From Polytrichum commune (lineage: Eukaryota; Streptophyta; Polytrichopsida; Polytrichales; Polytrichaceae), in contig OX485804.1 in NCBI GenBank assembly GCA_950295325.1, positions 42,408,001-42,472,000 on the forward strand: a DNA stretch of 64,000 bases. Reading direction: 5' to 3'. A program made the position numbers and the translations under genes. The notes under the pieces were generated by a model. It was not told the origin of the DNA and ran no database searches. It worked only from the letters and a program-made list of their open reading frames with translations. Below, in pieces: positions 43,120 through 55,756 of the stretch (the stretch's first letter is position 1; every line of letters starts with the position of its first letter).

Positions 43120-44090
43120 GGGTTTTATTACCTACCTTGCAGTGGGTGGGTGTTTGTTTGTGTGTGTGTGTATACATATAATACATTATCGTGATACCCG
43201 TTTACTAGGGGGGGGGGGAATATTGGTTCTTGTTCATTGTCAAGTTTTCTCTTATTTATTACTAGGTATGTGAGATATTTGATGGCTATTTGGTGGATGG
43301 TTTTCATTTTTTTATAATTAGTGATGTGGGGATGTAGGTTCTCAAGGACTTCTATGCTTCTTGTGTGAATGGCTCCCTTTACTTCTGTGGTGATAACTAT
43401 GAGGGGTCTAATATTCGAGCCTTGTTCTCTTATTGCGTCTACTAACGGGTTGTATTTGTCTTCTTTTGTTTGTATGGCTTGGTCAAGGAATCCATCATGC
43501 ATAAAGGAGAATTCAATGTAGGTATTAGTGAACCACTTTGTCCATATGCAATGCCTTGTATGTAAACGATATCCGGTCTTAGTTTTGCGAGGCATTCACA
43601 TTGTGTAGTGCTGCATGTGCAACTTAGTATCCATGGCGGGATGGTGTTGTCTTGGTGGTTGCCATGTTGGTTACCAACATTAATGAGTGTGAGGTGTCTA
43701 GTGTATACATTTGATTTTAGTAGGTTGTTGAGTTGATGGGTAGCAACATTGTGTCTTGCAATTCTTAGGCCTTAACGAAATTTATTGTTGCATAGAGAGA
43801 GTAAGTGCAGCCAAGTATCTCTGTTGTTCATTTGGCATAATGTGCAGTTGGGGTTGGTGTGTGTGTGTGGCCATAAGACATTTTTTCTATGATTGTCCAT
43901 GTATTGGGCGAATCAAACCTTGAGGAGTTGTGTGATTTGTGTGTCCGTAGTTTGTGGGGTGTTCCAGAAGTGGTTAGATGGTTTGTGATGAGCTTCCTCA
44001 TTGGAGAGCCATTTTTTTACAAATGTGAATTTTATGGCTCTTTCTTTTGCGAACCTATTGTATTATGTTTTTATGAATGTTTGTAAGTTC
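43120..44090 (-). mobile_element. 3' end of a LINE: CCHC knuckle and restriction-like endonuclease region
   Basis: On the minus strand from about 43860 downward the reading NCTLCQMNNRDTWLHLLSLC fits a CX2CX9HX4C zinc knuckle. It is followed, in the frame 43595-43128, by a segment reading KYNPLVDAIREQGSNIRPL, IVITTEVKGAIHTRS and a helical end with KYLTYLVINKRKL. This order (knuckle, then K..Y..L...I...G..., then a helical tail) is that of LINEs with a restriction-like endonuclease, such as R2 or NeSL types. Such proteins nick target DNA for primed reverse transcription. The copy is 5'-truncated and has at least one frame break. A (GT)n run near 43160 lies at its 3' end. Confidence 0.65.
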
Positions 44091-44100
44091 CTTATTATGC

Positions 44101-45062
44101 ATGTTAGGTTGGTGCTTGAGGGAGGTCAAAGTTAATATATAGTTCTGAATCACTTTCACTTGAACATATGCATGAATTAGGATTTGCCCACATTATCATG
44201 CTTGCACCCCTAGTATAAACTCACATGACCATACCATTGTCCATACGTTGCCTGAAATTTAATACCAAATTGAACAGTCTTTGGGCCAAAGTCAAACACC
44301 TCTTCATTTCACAAAAACAAGGAGTTCCAACGGATCTGCCTAAAAACCCCCATCGAGCGTGGCTCCGAGGCTAGGTTCGGGAGGGGGTGGCAGGGTTGGG
44401 GTAAAACTTGCCCCCTATTTTTTTAATTGGGTGGGGCCTTACTTAATCTCACAGGGGGCTTCCTAGAGTAATTTGGGGCCGCAAGACCCAAATTTAGCAA
44501 AAAAAAAACCAAAGAAAAATCCCCAAGGGGCCAAAACGGGGAGGGCCTGAAAAATGAACCCCACCGAACCTAGCCTCCAAGCATGACAGCTGCAACGCTC
44601 GTCGGGGGTATTTAGGGAGCCCCAGTTCCAACTCCACTTGAAAACTTCTTAAACATTATAAATGTTCACAATGGACCAACACTAGCTACCAAACCATGTC
44701 AAGTTTCTGAGAGTCTACCTAATTAAAAATAATTCTATTGTGGGACCAGTTTCAACTTGTCAAATTCTCGATATTTTGGGTTAAATTCTGATGTATAAGT
44801 TACTACTAGCTTCGCTTGACGTGTACGATTGCAGTTTTGGACTTGAGGTCAATGGCGGCAGGAACAGGGCTACAGACTATACTACTATATGTTATAGAAT
44901 GCTTGTCTTAAAAGGAGGAACAAGTTTTAACCCCGAAGTCCCTGAAAGACCCAAATTGACCAATTTTTTTATGGTATTTTGTTTCAAATGAGACTTTTGA
45001 CTTATTTAAATGGAGGTGAAATTTATGTCAGAATTAATGAATTTCATTTTGCATCCAACATT
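44101..45062. other. Intergenic, no supported gene
   Basis: Holds a short block 44320-44620 rich in GGGG and CCCC runs with no clear structure. Confidence 0.45.
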
Positions 45063-45222
45063 CCATAACATTATTTAGATTCATAACAATGTTATATGGG
45101 ACTAACAATATTCCACAAAATATTCCCTCATTCAAACTGAATGTGGAGAATATCCAAAAATATTCCATGGAATATTGTTAGTCCCACATAACACTGTTAT
45201 GAATATGAATAATGTTATGTCC
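45063..45222. mobile_element. Long-hairpin MITE
   Basis: CATAACATTATTTAGATTC...GGGACTAACAATATTCCA on the left (45063-45114) is nearly the reverse complement of TGGAATATTGTTAGTCCC...ATGAATAATGTTATG on the right (45168-45222). Arms of about 52 bp surround a 55-bp loop. A partial second copy (GTCAGTCCCACATAACACTG) lies near 41890-41935. Confidence 0.85.
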
Positions 45223-45679
45223 AAATTTCATTGGATTTGGGCTAAACCTCAGCCTTGTGGAATGTTTTAAAGTCATCCAATGGCCCAAATTCCATAGGAT
45301 TTGGACTGAACCTCATGATACATTAGGACATGTGTCAGATAGGAAAACAACACTCCTATTTACTTGGAAACCTATAAAAAATTGCAAGGATTTAGTTTAT
45401 TATATGTTTCAAATATCTCACGTTGGGATTGGTAATTGGAGTTTTTGAAGTTACTTAAAAGAATATTATGTAAGATTGGACGGAAAACAGGGTGCTACAC
45501 ATTGCAAGGGATCTCCCAAAAATTTAGTTGGAAATCTTATGCAAAAAGTTTCATCCCAATCGGGTCTCATCTTGTCATCCATTTGATGATGTTAGTAGGG
45601 TTGAAGTTTGTTTTCAATCATCTACCCTGCCCATTTTACCTTCACATATGTACTACAGTAAAGATGATATTTTGTGTCA

Positions 45680-46030
45680 CCAATTCCAATTGTCTTCCTC
45701 AATAGCAATTGTCAACTGCGGTATAGTGTTACCAACACTAAATGTTAACCCAACATTATTTGTCATTCCTTGTAATGTTTTTTTGAGGATTATAGATTTA
45801 CAGTGTTGCAATTACTGTCACTCACCAAGTGATTTTTCATCCAAATTTAATCACCCATGACAATATTTCATCACAAGTTGCTGACAAGAAAAGGCAAGGT
45901 TTTGGCCAATGGATGAACTCATCCATCATCCATGACAGTATTTGTTCACTTAATCATAAGAAGTGTCATCCCAAAAGTTACCATAGTGACATTAAATACC
46001 ATATGACACTAAATATCATATTTAGTGTAG
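45680..46030 (-). repeat. Repeat family D, copy 3, reverse orientation
   Basis: Ends TATGACACTAAATATCATAT / TTTAGTGTAG, the reverse of the 38640 start. TGTCACTCACCAAGTGATTT and TAGTGTTACCAACACTAAAT match the other end near 39110-39240. Confidence 0.55.
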
Positions 46031-46894
46031 TTTCTCATTCACATTGTCATGTGGACGGTTGATATTTTTTTTGGATAGTTCATTTAAAGGTTGATATCAT
46101 ATTCGTACATTTGGATGTTCAAAAACACCTACAGATTGAGTCCTAAATCATTTCTCTTAGAAACAATGATGTGAGGCCAATTTTGAAAATAATGGTGCTT
46201 AGGGATTTAGGGGTTAAGTTACTCCCTGATTGGATGCTTGTGGGGTAGGTTTTCTGAAAACATGTAATACTCCTACACAAATTATTCTCGCATACGTCTT
46301 AATATGTTTGCATATCCAACTTTCTACAAGTTGACTACATCAACCCAACTTAAGGGCCACAAATTCGTGGTGTTTACGGTAACCCATCCATTGGGAAGGT
46401 GAATTGCAGCGAACCATTTTATAGCGTGAAAATTGAAAACTATTTTGTAGTTTTGAAAAAACTTTGATAAATGTAGCAGCGGCATTGAATCAACGACATC
46501 AAATTCCCTACTAGCTTTTGAAAATTAATAATTTCATTAACACCAAAATATAGAGAGTTCCTTAAAAAGAAACTATACAACAATGATGCATGACGTTGAG
46601 CAACATACTAGGCAAGAGGTCACTCTAACCCTAACCATGTCCATTTTGCATTGGTAACCCTAATTCTCATTAAGTTCCCAATGGTAAGTGAAGTTCCCAA
46701 GTGAAAATGGATGTATTTTAGATGTACATAACATAGATGAAAGGAATTTTAGCATCAACTACCTCTTCAATATGACAAAACGGAGGTTTTAAATGTCGCA
46801 TTATCGAGTGTCGTAGTCGTATAAGAGAAGGAGTTTTGAACTAAAAAATTTGGTCGCGCAAAAATGTGTCGTAATATCGAGGGTGTCATATCAA

Positions 46895-47095
46895 CGAGGT
46901 TAGACAGTAGTCAACATGATTGGGAGAACCTATAGGACTAGTTAACAAGCACAAGAATCTTCACGTCAAGAATGGATTCAAGTATGAGAACATGGCCTAT
47001 GGCTCAATTTGGATCTGCTAACCATCTCGTGAGAAACGTAACCATTCATGAAGACCCATCCACCTTTGGTGCTTCGAAACGTCTCCAGACTCCTG
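46895..47095 (+). repeat. Dispersed repeat family A, 3' fragment
   Basis: Shares GTCAACATGATTGGGAG, 'aagcacaagaatctt' and 'tttggatctgctaaccatctcgtg' blocks with 3200-3360 and 61990-62310. Confidence 0.6.
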
Positions 47096-47099
47096 ACCG

Positions 47100-47791
47100 C
47101 TTGTGATGGCTAATGAATGGGCCATGATCTGCCATATCCCCTGGCTCGCATGATTGGTGCAGTTGCTAATTCCTTCAATCCGCTGACCCCAAACGCATTA
47201 AACGCTTACGAACAAACTTACATGCTAGTAGCTAGTGCAGCAGCAACAAATTGTGTCAGTGCTTGTGGACTCTGGAAGTTGTCTCCACTGCAGCTCCCAC
47301 TGCAGCTCAGACAGACACTCGAAACTGCCTGCAGGCGGCCGGCCAGGAATTAAAGAACCTTCGGGAGAACTGCTGCGTTTACAGCAGCGTTAAAAGATCT
47401 TGCTTGCCTTTTCGGCAGCGTCGTCAGTGTGCATGCCAGTGGTACCATAAGTATAATGTCGTGCCCACCAGCACAAACAGCACCCTTGAGGCGGAACAAT
47501 TTAGACGCCGCGATCATGGCGGAGCCTGATCGATCAAGAACTGTAGAGACTTGAGCAAACTCTTCGGTGCGCTAATGACTCGACTCCAGAAGCGGACTCG
47601 GCTTGGTCGATGGGCGTGATCGATTGGAGTGTCAGCTGACTCGTCGCAACTTGCATATATACCACTATTGTGCAGGTGTATGATGATGGCTCCCATTGTC
47701 TTCAATGATATGTGTGTGCACACTGCCATTAGGTTGCCTTTGCGAATATCCGGTTGCCTCTTTTAATTTACCTGTGCAAATTGCCCTGGAT
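47100..47791. other. GC-richer intergenic stretch, no supported gene
   Basis: Contains direct and inverted CTGCAG-rich words and two short overlapping frames (47117-47353 and 47251-47529), neither recognised. Confidence 0.4.
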
Positions 47792-48023
47792 CTATGATCG
47801 GGGAGGGGAGAACCGGCAGTTAGTTACAGATGAACCAGTTGAGTTTGAGAAATAACCAGTTGAAGTTCAAGACTTCAGGAGAATTACCAATAACTTTAGA
47901 GGAATCTATGGAATATACCTCAAATTAGTATAGAAAACCCGAAGAATGTCAACACGTAACCAGTTGGACTTGCAAACACGAGGATTTCAACCCGATTATG
48001 CCCACAAATCTCCCTGATCACTG
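47792..48023 (+). mobile_element. hAT-type MITE, copy 1, with 8-bp duplication
   Basis: Ends CTATGATCGGGGAG and CTCCCTGATCACTG are inverted. The exact 8-bp duplication CCCTGGAT lies at 47784-47791 and 48024-48031. The body matches 55531-55756 throughout, with AACCAGTTG here where that copy has AACCGGTTG. Confidence 0.88.
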
Positions 48024-48204
48024 CCCTGGATCAAAACCAGATCACAAACACTCATAGCTTCGTTTCGCAATCCATACAGCAGCCACAGTAGAAAGAGATT
48101 TCATGCCTTTTGTATTCAAAATACCAGTATTCAAAATAGTTATGTGGTTTGTTGATGAATCAGCCTAGGGAAACCTAATTGCACATGTAATTTGGGTTCA
48201 CTTG

Positions 48205-48440
48205 GCGAAAAGCATGTTTGCACTAGTGACTAATGACTTGTGATCATGGTCATCGTTTTTTATATGCCCTCATTGATCGAGAAATGAGTGATGGTGATCC
48301 TTTGTTCTACACAAAATCATCAAAATTAAGAGTGACCATGTGAGAAAAGGGATGAGAAAGTGACATGGAATCTTGCATGTTCATTATTGGATAATGTTTG
48401 GTGGTCACTTGAATTTTACAACAAGAGAATCTAAATAGGT
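48205..48440 (+). repeat. Dispersed repeat, copy 2 of the 32165 family
   Basis: See 32165-32420; same order of blocks, diverged. Confidence 0.6.
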
Positions 48441-48549
48441 TGTTTCAACCAAGGATTTAACGACCACATCTGTCACATCATGTGACGGTTACATAATGCC
48501 AAACCCAAAAACGTCACATCGGATGCAAAACAATTTACTTTGGGATAAA

Positions 48550-48800
48550 TTGTCGACTGTTGACGAGCAATCAACATGCCAAGTTGATTGCTCGCCAATA
48601 GTCAACTTCTAAACTAGACGACTACTCATTAGCAATCGTCCATGAAGTCGACCATTGAAAAACAACCAACACACTAGGACGACCATTCTTCACCAATCAT
48701 CTAATTTAGAAGCCGACTGCATTCAACAAACCACATGATTGCTCGTGAGAAGTGGACTTCACAAGTCAATGAGCTAGGTGACTGCTACATGAGAGTTAGC
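48550..48800. repeat. Short dyads around CGAGCAATCAAC
   Basis: GACGAGCAATCAACATG faces GTTGATTGCTCGCC, a 12-bp hairpin, with further GATTGCTCGTGAG and GCAATCGTC words nearby. Function unknown. Confidence 0.55.
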
Positions 48801-50608
48801 AGATTTGACACCTTCATTTTGGTATAGGAGAAAACTGTACAACGCACTTCGACTAGTCTCTTTATGAATTTAACATTTATAGTGACAAAAGAATTTATGG
48901 AGGGAGAGGAATATTATTGCTTGATGAAGCAATTCACGACATTGAGTATTGGCGCAACAAGTTTCTTTTCAACATTATGCGTGGCATAGCCGTCCCAATT
49001 CAGTGGCGGCTCAACATGCTTGATTAAATTAACTAGGGATCATGGAACTTGAGTGCTTCCGGGACAAGCTCACCAATAACAAAGATTTGGCTCCAGTTAG
49101 ATGGGCATAAGGTCGAACTTCAACGACGTACTAACTAATGGATTTGTCCTTCAGAGAGACTTTTGCCATGAACCTATGTGCAATGTGGTAGTGAAATATC
49201 ATTTTTAGTTTGCCAATTTAATCTGAGCAAACCCTTTATAGTTGCAGAGGTAGCTTGTGCATATGATCGCATTATGGCGCAATATGTGCACCCACATGTG
49301 AAATGAATTTCATTCACTAAATATATGGTGTTTGTGTTATACCATTGAGTTCACTACAAGTTTGTCTTGGCAATACCCGTTGTATTTATGGGTGCATGTA
49401 TGTACGGATGTATGGATGTATGTATGCTTCGTTTAAATTTACTTATGTAATGCGTAGGCCTAATGTTTGATTAAAATTGATCACCTAGGAATGGCTCAAT
49501 AATTCAATTCATGTACTTGTGCATCATAGACAACCTTCAATATTAATGCAATCCACATTAACATCTAGGTCCAAATTTACTTGTAGATAGGAGTATTGTA
49601 CATAAAATGTGAGTAAAGCATGTGAAACATATTTTATTTATCATCAAAACATACACAATCTAAAGTATTCTTAAATCTAATCCAACCCAATGCACACTGT
49701 AAGATAGTTGACATTCCCACAAATAATAACTCATGGGGATTCATCACAGTCCTCTTGAGGCATGAAATTTCCAGTCCTTCATGACCCCCCTACCGCTATC
49801 CTCGGGAGAGGCGCTTGGTAATCACTATCACCTTTAAGTCTTCCATGAGTGTTTCCCTTTGTTTTTATCTTATCCAAAATCTAAACTATAGTACCACATG
49901 CGCAACCCTACACCCCCAAGAACCTCAAAATAAATAATAACCACAATCCCAAACTAGCATCCCACTAAAAATCATGTCTAAGAAAGTTATATATTAGCTA
50001 CAGAGTCCTCCTATCTACAAGTATGCAGTATTTCTAGGATCAAAATAGGTGTACATGGCAAGTCAATGTTCCCATATTTTTGCTAGAGAGTCTCAATGAT
50101 AAAGAACAAGTTGGGAGTGAATTTTGATGTTCCCCACAATGTTTGTGGGAAATATCGAAATCCACTCCCACCTTGCTCTTTTATCACTAAATGAAAGTGT
50201 GAAATTTCCATCATCTCCCTTAAAAATATGCAAAATAACATAGTTGAAACAAATTATGGGGAGGGGGGGGGGGGGGAAGATGCGGATTCGAATCTTGCTA
50301 CCCGCACTTGCATTTTTGTAGCATTACACTACCATTTTTGCACAAAAATTCTATTTCAAGCATCTTGAAGTAAAGAAACAATCAAGTCCCTTGAGTTTCT
50401 ACTCAACTCTAAAACATTGAAAATTTGGTCCAAACTGCATTCATGCAATGTAAATTTGTAACACTAAAATATTACTACTATGTAACACTAAAACATTGAC
50501 AATGACAAACGGCAAATTACCCATGCACGGCTCCCAAGACAATAACTTTTGCCAAGCTTGGCACGACCATAATTACCTCGCGCATTCAAGACTAATGATG
50601 GAAACTAT
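48801..50608. other. Intergenic, no supported gene
   Basis: AT-rich with a poly-G run at about 50262-50277 and no recognisable gene or element. Confidence 0.5.
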
Positions 50609-51490
50609 GTTAGGGACAACCGTCACCCCGGGCTAGATCACATCTCCATTCAGCTGAGCCCCGCCCCTCCCACGCCTCCTTCATTGCTTGCGTGGGAGCT
50701 CTTCCCCGTTGGGAACCAATGTGACAATACCCGGTCACTTAAGCTTCTTTGGCATGTGAAGGAACTCCATCAATTACCTTGGGAATAACGAAAGTGATGT
50801 CAACTTGAATATTTGTAATTTTGACCGGGTGTTGTCACATTGGTTCCCGATGGGGAAAAGTTTTCACGTAGGTTCGGGCAAGAAGACTAGGCAATGAAGG
50901 CTGGGGCAAACCAACCCGTACACTGGTTCCTTGGAGGCAAGGGTTTAAGGTAGAAATACCATAACCCATTAACCACCCTCTAGCTATGCACTAGACCGCG
51001 GTCATAATGGTGAAGTGCCATTTCTAAAACGGATCATGGCTCGGCGGCAACTTCGATGCGTGTACACTTAGTGTAGCCAATGGGAGTCAAGTGTTAATGC
51101 ACTCATGAGATAACCGATTTAGGCGATGTTATGTATGGAAATGCAGATTACCGTGCTCGGTGTAGGGAGAATCTAGTGAACAAATAGGGGGTTGGACAAC
51201 TTTCCACTTTGAAAAATTGTAACATATTTTGTATAGGGCAGAAAAATATGAAACAACTTTGCATTCTTCATGAATCCTTCTTGTCTATCTTGGAAAATTA
51301 TCTCATGATTGCCAGACCAGATCTTCAATGCGAATCACCTTATTTTCACGGGTTATGGTATTTTTACCTTAGGCATCCAACAAAAAATGAATATATGAGT
51401 TGATTCGTCCAAATCGGGCAATAAAGGAAGCATGGGAGGGGCGGGGCCCAGCGGAATGAAGATGTGATCTAGCCCGGGGCCCCCTAAGGA
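50609..51490. mobile_element. TIR element with GC-rich 50-55-bp ends
   Basis: The left end has CCCCGGGCTAGATCACATCT, CATTCAGCTGAGCCCCGCCC and CTCCCACGC; the right end reads the same in reverse (GGGAGGGGCGGGGCC, GAAGATGTGATCTAGCCCGGG). Inside, GGGAACCAATGTGACAA at about 50712 faces TTGTCACATTGGTTCCC at about 50832, a second inverted pair of about 34 bp. The interior has no recognisable transposase. No target duplication was found, so the outer limits are approximate. Confidence 0.7.
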
Positions 51491-53655
51491 TAGCCATTAA
51501 CTTTATTCCACTGCTCAAGCCTCTTCTCCTGAGGCTTCTTGCAAATTTGGATCCAAGAAGTGTCGGGATTCACACCTTTTACCACCTGCCAACAGTGCAT
51601 GAATCTATGGTGATGGGTCGCCATGCCCACCAAACGAACAAAGAGTGGGCATTGAAGAATAATATGTCGTTAAATATTTGTCAAGAAAGAAACCTTTATG
51701 AGAGGGAGGTTGGTTGGTCCATCATAAAGAATTTTAAAGGCAAGGAGGTTCAATCCCCACCAGAGTTCGGGAAGTTTTTGAAGCCTTAGTGCTAATTGCC
51801 GGTAGTTGCTCCGAAGGGTCGGATTTTTTCCAATTTACATCGGCAAGAGCCGGTCTTTTGTAAAATCAATCGGCCAATTGCCTATATTTTCATATTTTCA
51901 TTGGCCAATATCCGATTAAATGGAATTCATATCGGCACTAATTGTTTAAAAAATGTATGAAAAGTTATTAGAAATCATTTCTTAGTACAAAATCTTGAAT
52001 AAGTGAAAAGAAAGGCATGTTCAAAACTTTAAATTTGAAGAGTTAATATCCTTGGCAGGAATTGAACCTAGCAATGCCTTCACCGCTTGAAGGCCAAGGG
52101 TCCCCCAATTCTTCATAGAAGCAATTGGATTTGGTCATGGAAAGGTTGCTTAATTCAAAAAGTTTAAGGTTTAGGGTACTTCCTCAAGTGCATCATCAGA
52201 TGCCCCAGACAAATAGCGCTTTGGATGCTTCCGGCTGAAATCCAGTAACTCACAAGAAGAATCGGCTACATTTCCGGGACATTTTCTGGTCCATCGGCTA
52301 ATTGCCAGAGGATTGAAATTACAATCGGATTGCCATCCGATGGTTGGAAATTTGGACCGGCCATGAGGGGAAATCCATCGGCTGATAATGAACTAGCCGT
52401 CGGTTTTCCCCGACCATTGATCCCCACAAGCTCAGTTTTTGGCTCACGTTCTAAGAAGAGCTTAGGAAAGCGGAGGGTTGTAACTTGCTCGCTTTTGTTG
52501 TCACAGAAAATTCTTTGTAACTTGGGGATTTGTAAGTTGCTTGTAACTAGAGCTTATCACCATACATTGTTTGTAACTAGAAGTTGATCCATCTTGTCGG
52601 CAATTAGTTTTGGGTAAATTAGGGTAAACATAGAGCTTTGGGTATTCACATGAGATTGATAAAATAATGTAGATAGTATGAAAGTGATTGAAATGACCCA
52701 ATTTCTTTACTGCATACAGGTCCCTGTATAGAGGTATAGAGAGGCCAAATCCAAACTTGGTTTGTGGAAATCACCTCCAAAAGTTTGCAGGGTTTGACCA
52801 AAGTCCTAGCTAATAGCCCAAGGGCGCACCTTTCATTATAATCAAGAGTACATGCATTTGCAACAAAACCCCATGTGTAAAAACAATTGTTGTAAAATTA
52901 AGCAATACATGTACATGTCAATGATAGAAATACAAGTGATAACATATGTTCAAAAAAAATCACATTCATATATAGACATTAATATAAATATATGAATATA
53001 CTATTGAAGAAAATCAATCCCTATCACATGGATAGTGCACAAACTTGGCATTCACCAATTAAAAGTCGTTGAAGACATTTCCATCCCCCGGATACAACTC
53101 ATAAGCACTTGTGTATGTAATATATGCCATAGAATCTAATGCAAGTAGTGTTTCTAAGTCTACCATCAAATAATTAGTATGATTGTATGTCCACATGTTG
53201 TTGGTTCCTTTTCAATACCAACATAAGCCCATCTCTATTGTTTCGTGGCGGTCCACCAAGTCAATTGGATTTCTATGCATCTATAAACCCTACCAACAAA
53301 CCAAACCTTACATGGAGCTATTTTTTTTGGTCTACCTCGTTCATTTTTACAATTTTAGCTTCATCTGTGTTCAAAAAACACACCATATAATCACAACCAA
53401 TATTTAACATAGTGATAGTACCATTCAAGTACAACCGTTGTATATTTTAAAAGGTCTTGCATACATGTACATGACTAAGAATTATAATTTGTGTAGCATA
53501 TGTATACATAGTTTAAATAAATATCCCTTTTGTGCACTTATGTATAGTTGTATAGGTTTAGTCCAATACCACCCCCCCTTTGCGGTGTGGAAGTGGTCAC
53601 GATGACCCAAAAGTTCTATTGTAGATGGATGGGGGTAAAGAGAGGCTATGGTAGA
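51491..53655. other. Intergenic with CGGC/GCCGA-rich segment
   Basis: 51790-52420 is rich in ATCGGC/GCCGAT words such as CATCGGCTAATTGCCAGAGG and may be a decayed LTR element, but no LTR pair or coding was recognised. Confidence 0.35.
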
Positions 53656-53781
53656 TAACACCATATTCGAAATTTTGGGAGATTTCCAGTCTCCCAATTT
53701 GATGACAGTTTAGGTGGAGTCGACCTAAACTGTATTTTCCCAAAATCATGGAATTTTCCCAAAATTTCGAATATGGTGTTA
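53656..53781. mobile_element. 126-bp hairpin MITE
   Basis: Perfect 25-bp inverted ends start TAACACCATATTCGAAATTT. A second internal hairpin pairs ACAGTTTAGGT with ACCTAAACTGT. AGAT flanks both sides (53653-53656 and after the right end), a possible 4-bp duplication. Confidence 0.9.
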
Positions 53782-53785
53782 GATG

Positions 53786-54000
53786 GGTCCTAAGTATCTT
53801 GTTGTCTTAATTTGGACCCCTAGATTTGATTGGTATGTGGTTCAGTGAGGATCAAAGAGAAAACACCATAAAGACACATGTTTAAAAGAGACTGGACTGC
53901 GTCTTCAAATATTGATAACTTTTGTACACTCAATAATGGACACAATTGAGAGGAACTATGTATATTGTTAAGTAACCAACAAACATGTACTTTTGATAAC
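53786..54000 (+). repeat. Dispersed repeat family A, partial copy
   Basis: Contains ATAAAGACACATGTTTAAAA and 'gagactggactgcgt', shared with 60405-60440 and 61960-61990. Confidence 0.6.
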
Positions 54001-55522
54001 CATAACTAAATCAGGGGAGGTCCGATTTTCACTCCAAATTTTGCATATGTTTCATCGTAGTTTTGCTGAAATATATATTTTCCCATTTGACATCAATTTT
54101 CATCGCCATATCATTATATGGTCATGATATTATAATTTTGAGTATATATTTTTTGTATTGGCAATACACATTGTATTTATGTATTTACACATATTGTAGG
54201 TTGATAGCAAGTTGGGCATAAAATGCCCAATAATCAATTTTAATTATAAAAATAAAATGGCTTCAATATTCCGTATAAACATGTACGAAAATTCAAGCAC
54301 CTATGCATACATATATTTCATTCTTTAGGCACATTACATATGCTATACATGTAAGAGGTCTTGAAGTCTCTCGACAATAGTATGGGTAGTTGTGACAATC
54401 ACTCAATTTCACAGTATTTACCCAGTCAATAGTCTAGCAATGAGTGCATTTTATTTCGACCTTGTGCGATGCGCAAACATAAGCCCAATTATCATCATTT
54501 TTCTTGCATATAGTACCCATTTAGTCTCTACCAAAGCCAAAGGCACTTTGGTGTAGTCAATTGTCTCTTGTTAATTAGCATGTATAGTGTAACTTGAAAA
54601 TGCAGTGCATAATTTTTTCACTTTCATTAATTAACTTATATTTCAATCATAATTTTAACCAATAGCTTTTTTACCTTATCTCCAATTACAAGTGTTAGTA
54701 TACACTGCAAAAGACAATAGGCCAAACCATTGTACAAGTTAGGAACCATAGTCTGATTCTTCATTTCAATCTAAATATAAATAATTGCAAAATAAGGATG
54801 CATTGTTGGTACAACTTAATCTCCCTAGATGAAATAATTACTTGGGTTCTTTATGCCTCAACTACACCACATGTCAATTTGGGCCTTAGGTTTTTAATAT
54901 TCAAATATTTAACAGACTAGGGTTTTGCTTTTTCATGATGTAGTGGGTATGAATAGTTGGTAGTTACATAAAGACAAGGTCTGTGGTTGAAATACCTAGG
55001 GTTAGACTATTAACTCTTCAAATGCATTTCCAATTGATATCATGTTAATCTCTTCAATTGAAGCCAAAATGAATGGACTCCAAATGCCACAACGACACCC
55101 AACATCAAAACTATTTCAGACAATAAATTCACTACACAATATCCCCAGTTTCCTCTAGACTTGCTAATGGGCAATGTATTCAGGAAAAGATAGACATGAT
55201 GTCTATTGTATGTGCACTTTTCATCTTAGCCTATTCAGTAACCACAAGCGATGATAAGAGGGTGTCTCCGTAGATGACTCATCATAAATTTGTTGTTAAT
55301 TTAATTCTCAACAGTCATCAATCCTTCTCTCATTCAGACAATTCTTCCCTGCAGTAAACAATACACTTACATCAAGTCCATCAAGTCCATCAAGTTTACA
55401 GACCATAGCCTAGGTTTTGTATCTGTATGTTAAAGATGTGACTTCTCAGCCTATGAACTTGTGGCTTCTCATCTAGTAAGATTAACAACTTCATAATCTA
55501 TTCCTTTGAACGATGTCAGTTC
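54001..55522. other. Intergenic, no supported gene
   Basis: AT-rich; nothing recognised. Confidence 0.5.
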
Positions 55523-55530
55523 ACTTACAC

Positions 55531-55756
55531 CTATGATCGGGGAGAACCGGCAGTTAGTTACAGATGAACCGGTTGAGTTTGAGAAATAACCGGTTGAAGT
55601 TCAAGACTGCAGGAAATTTACTGATCATTTTAGAGGAATTTATAGAATATACCCCAATTTAATAAAGGAAACTCGAAGGATGTCAACATGTAACCGGTTT
55701 GACTTGCAAACACTAGGATCTCAACCGATTATTGCCCAAAAATCTCCTGATCACTG
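55531..55756 (+). mobile_element. hAT-type MITE, copy 2, with 8-bp duplication
   Basis: Ends CTATGATCGGGGAG and CTCCTGATCACTG, flanked by exact ACTTACAC at 55523-55530 and 55757-55764. Contains three AACCGGTT sites. Confidence 0.88.
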
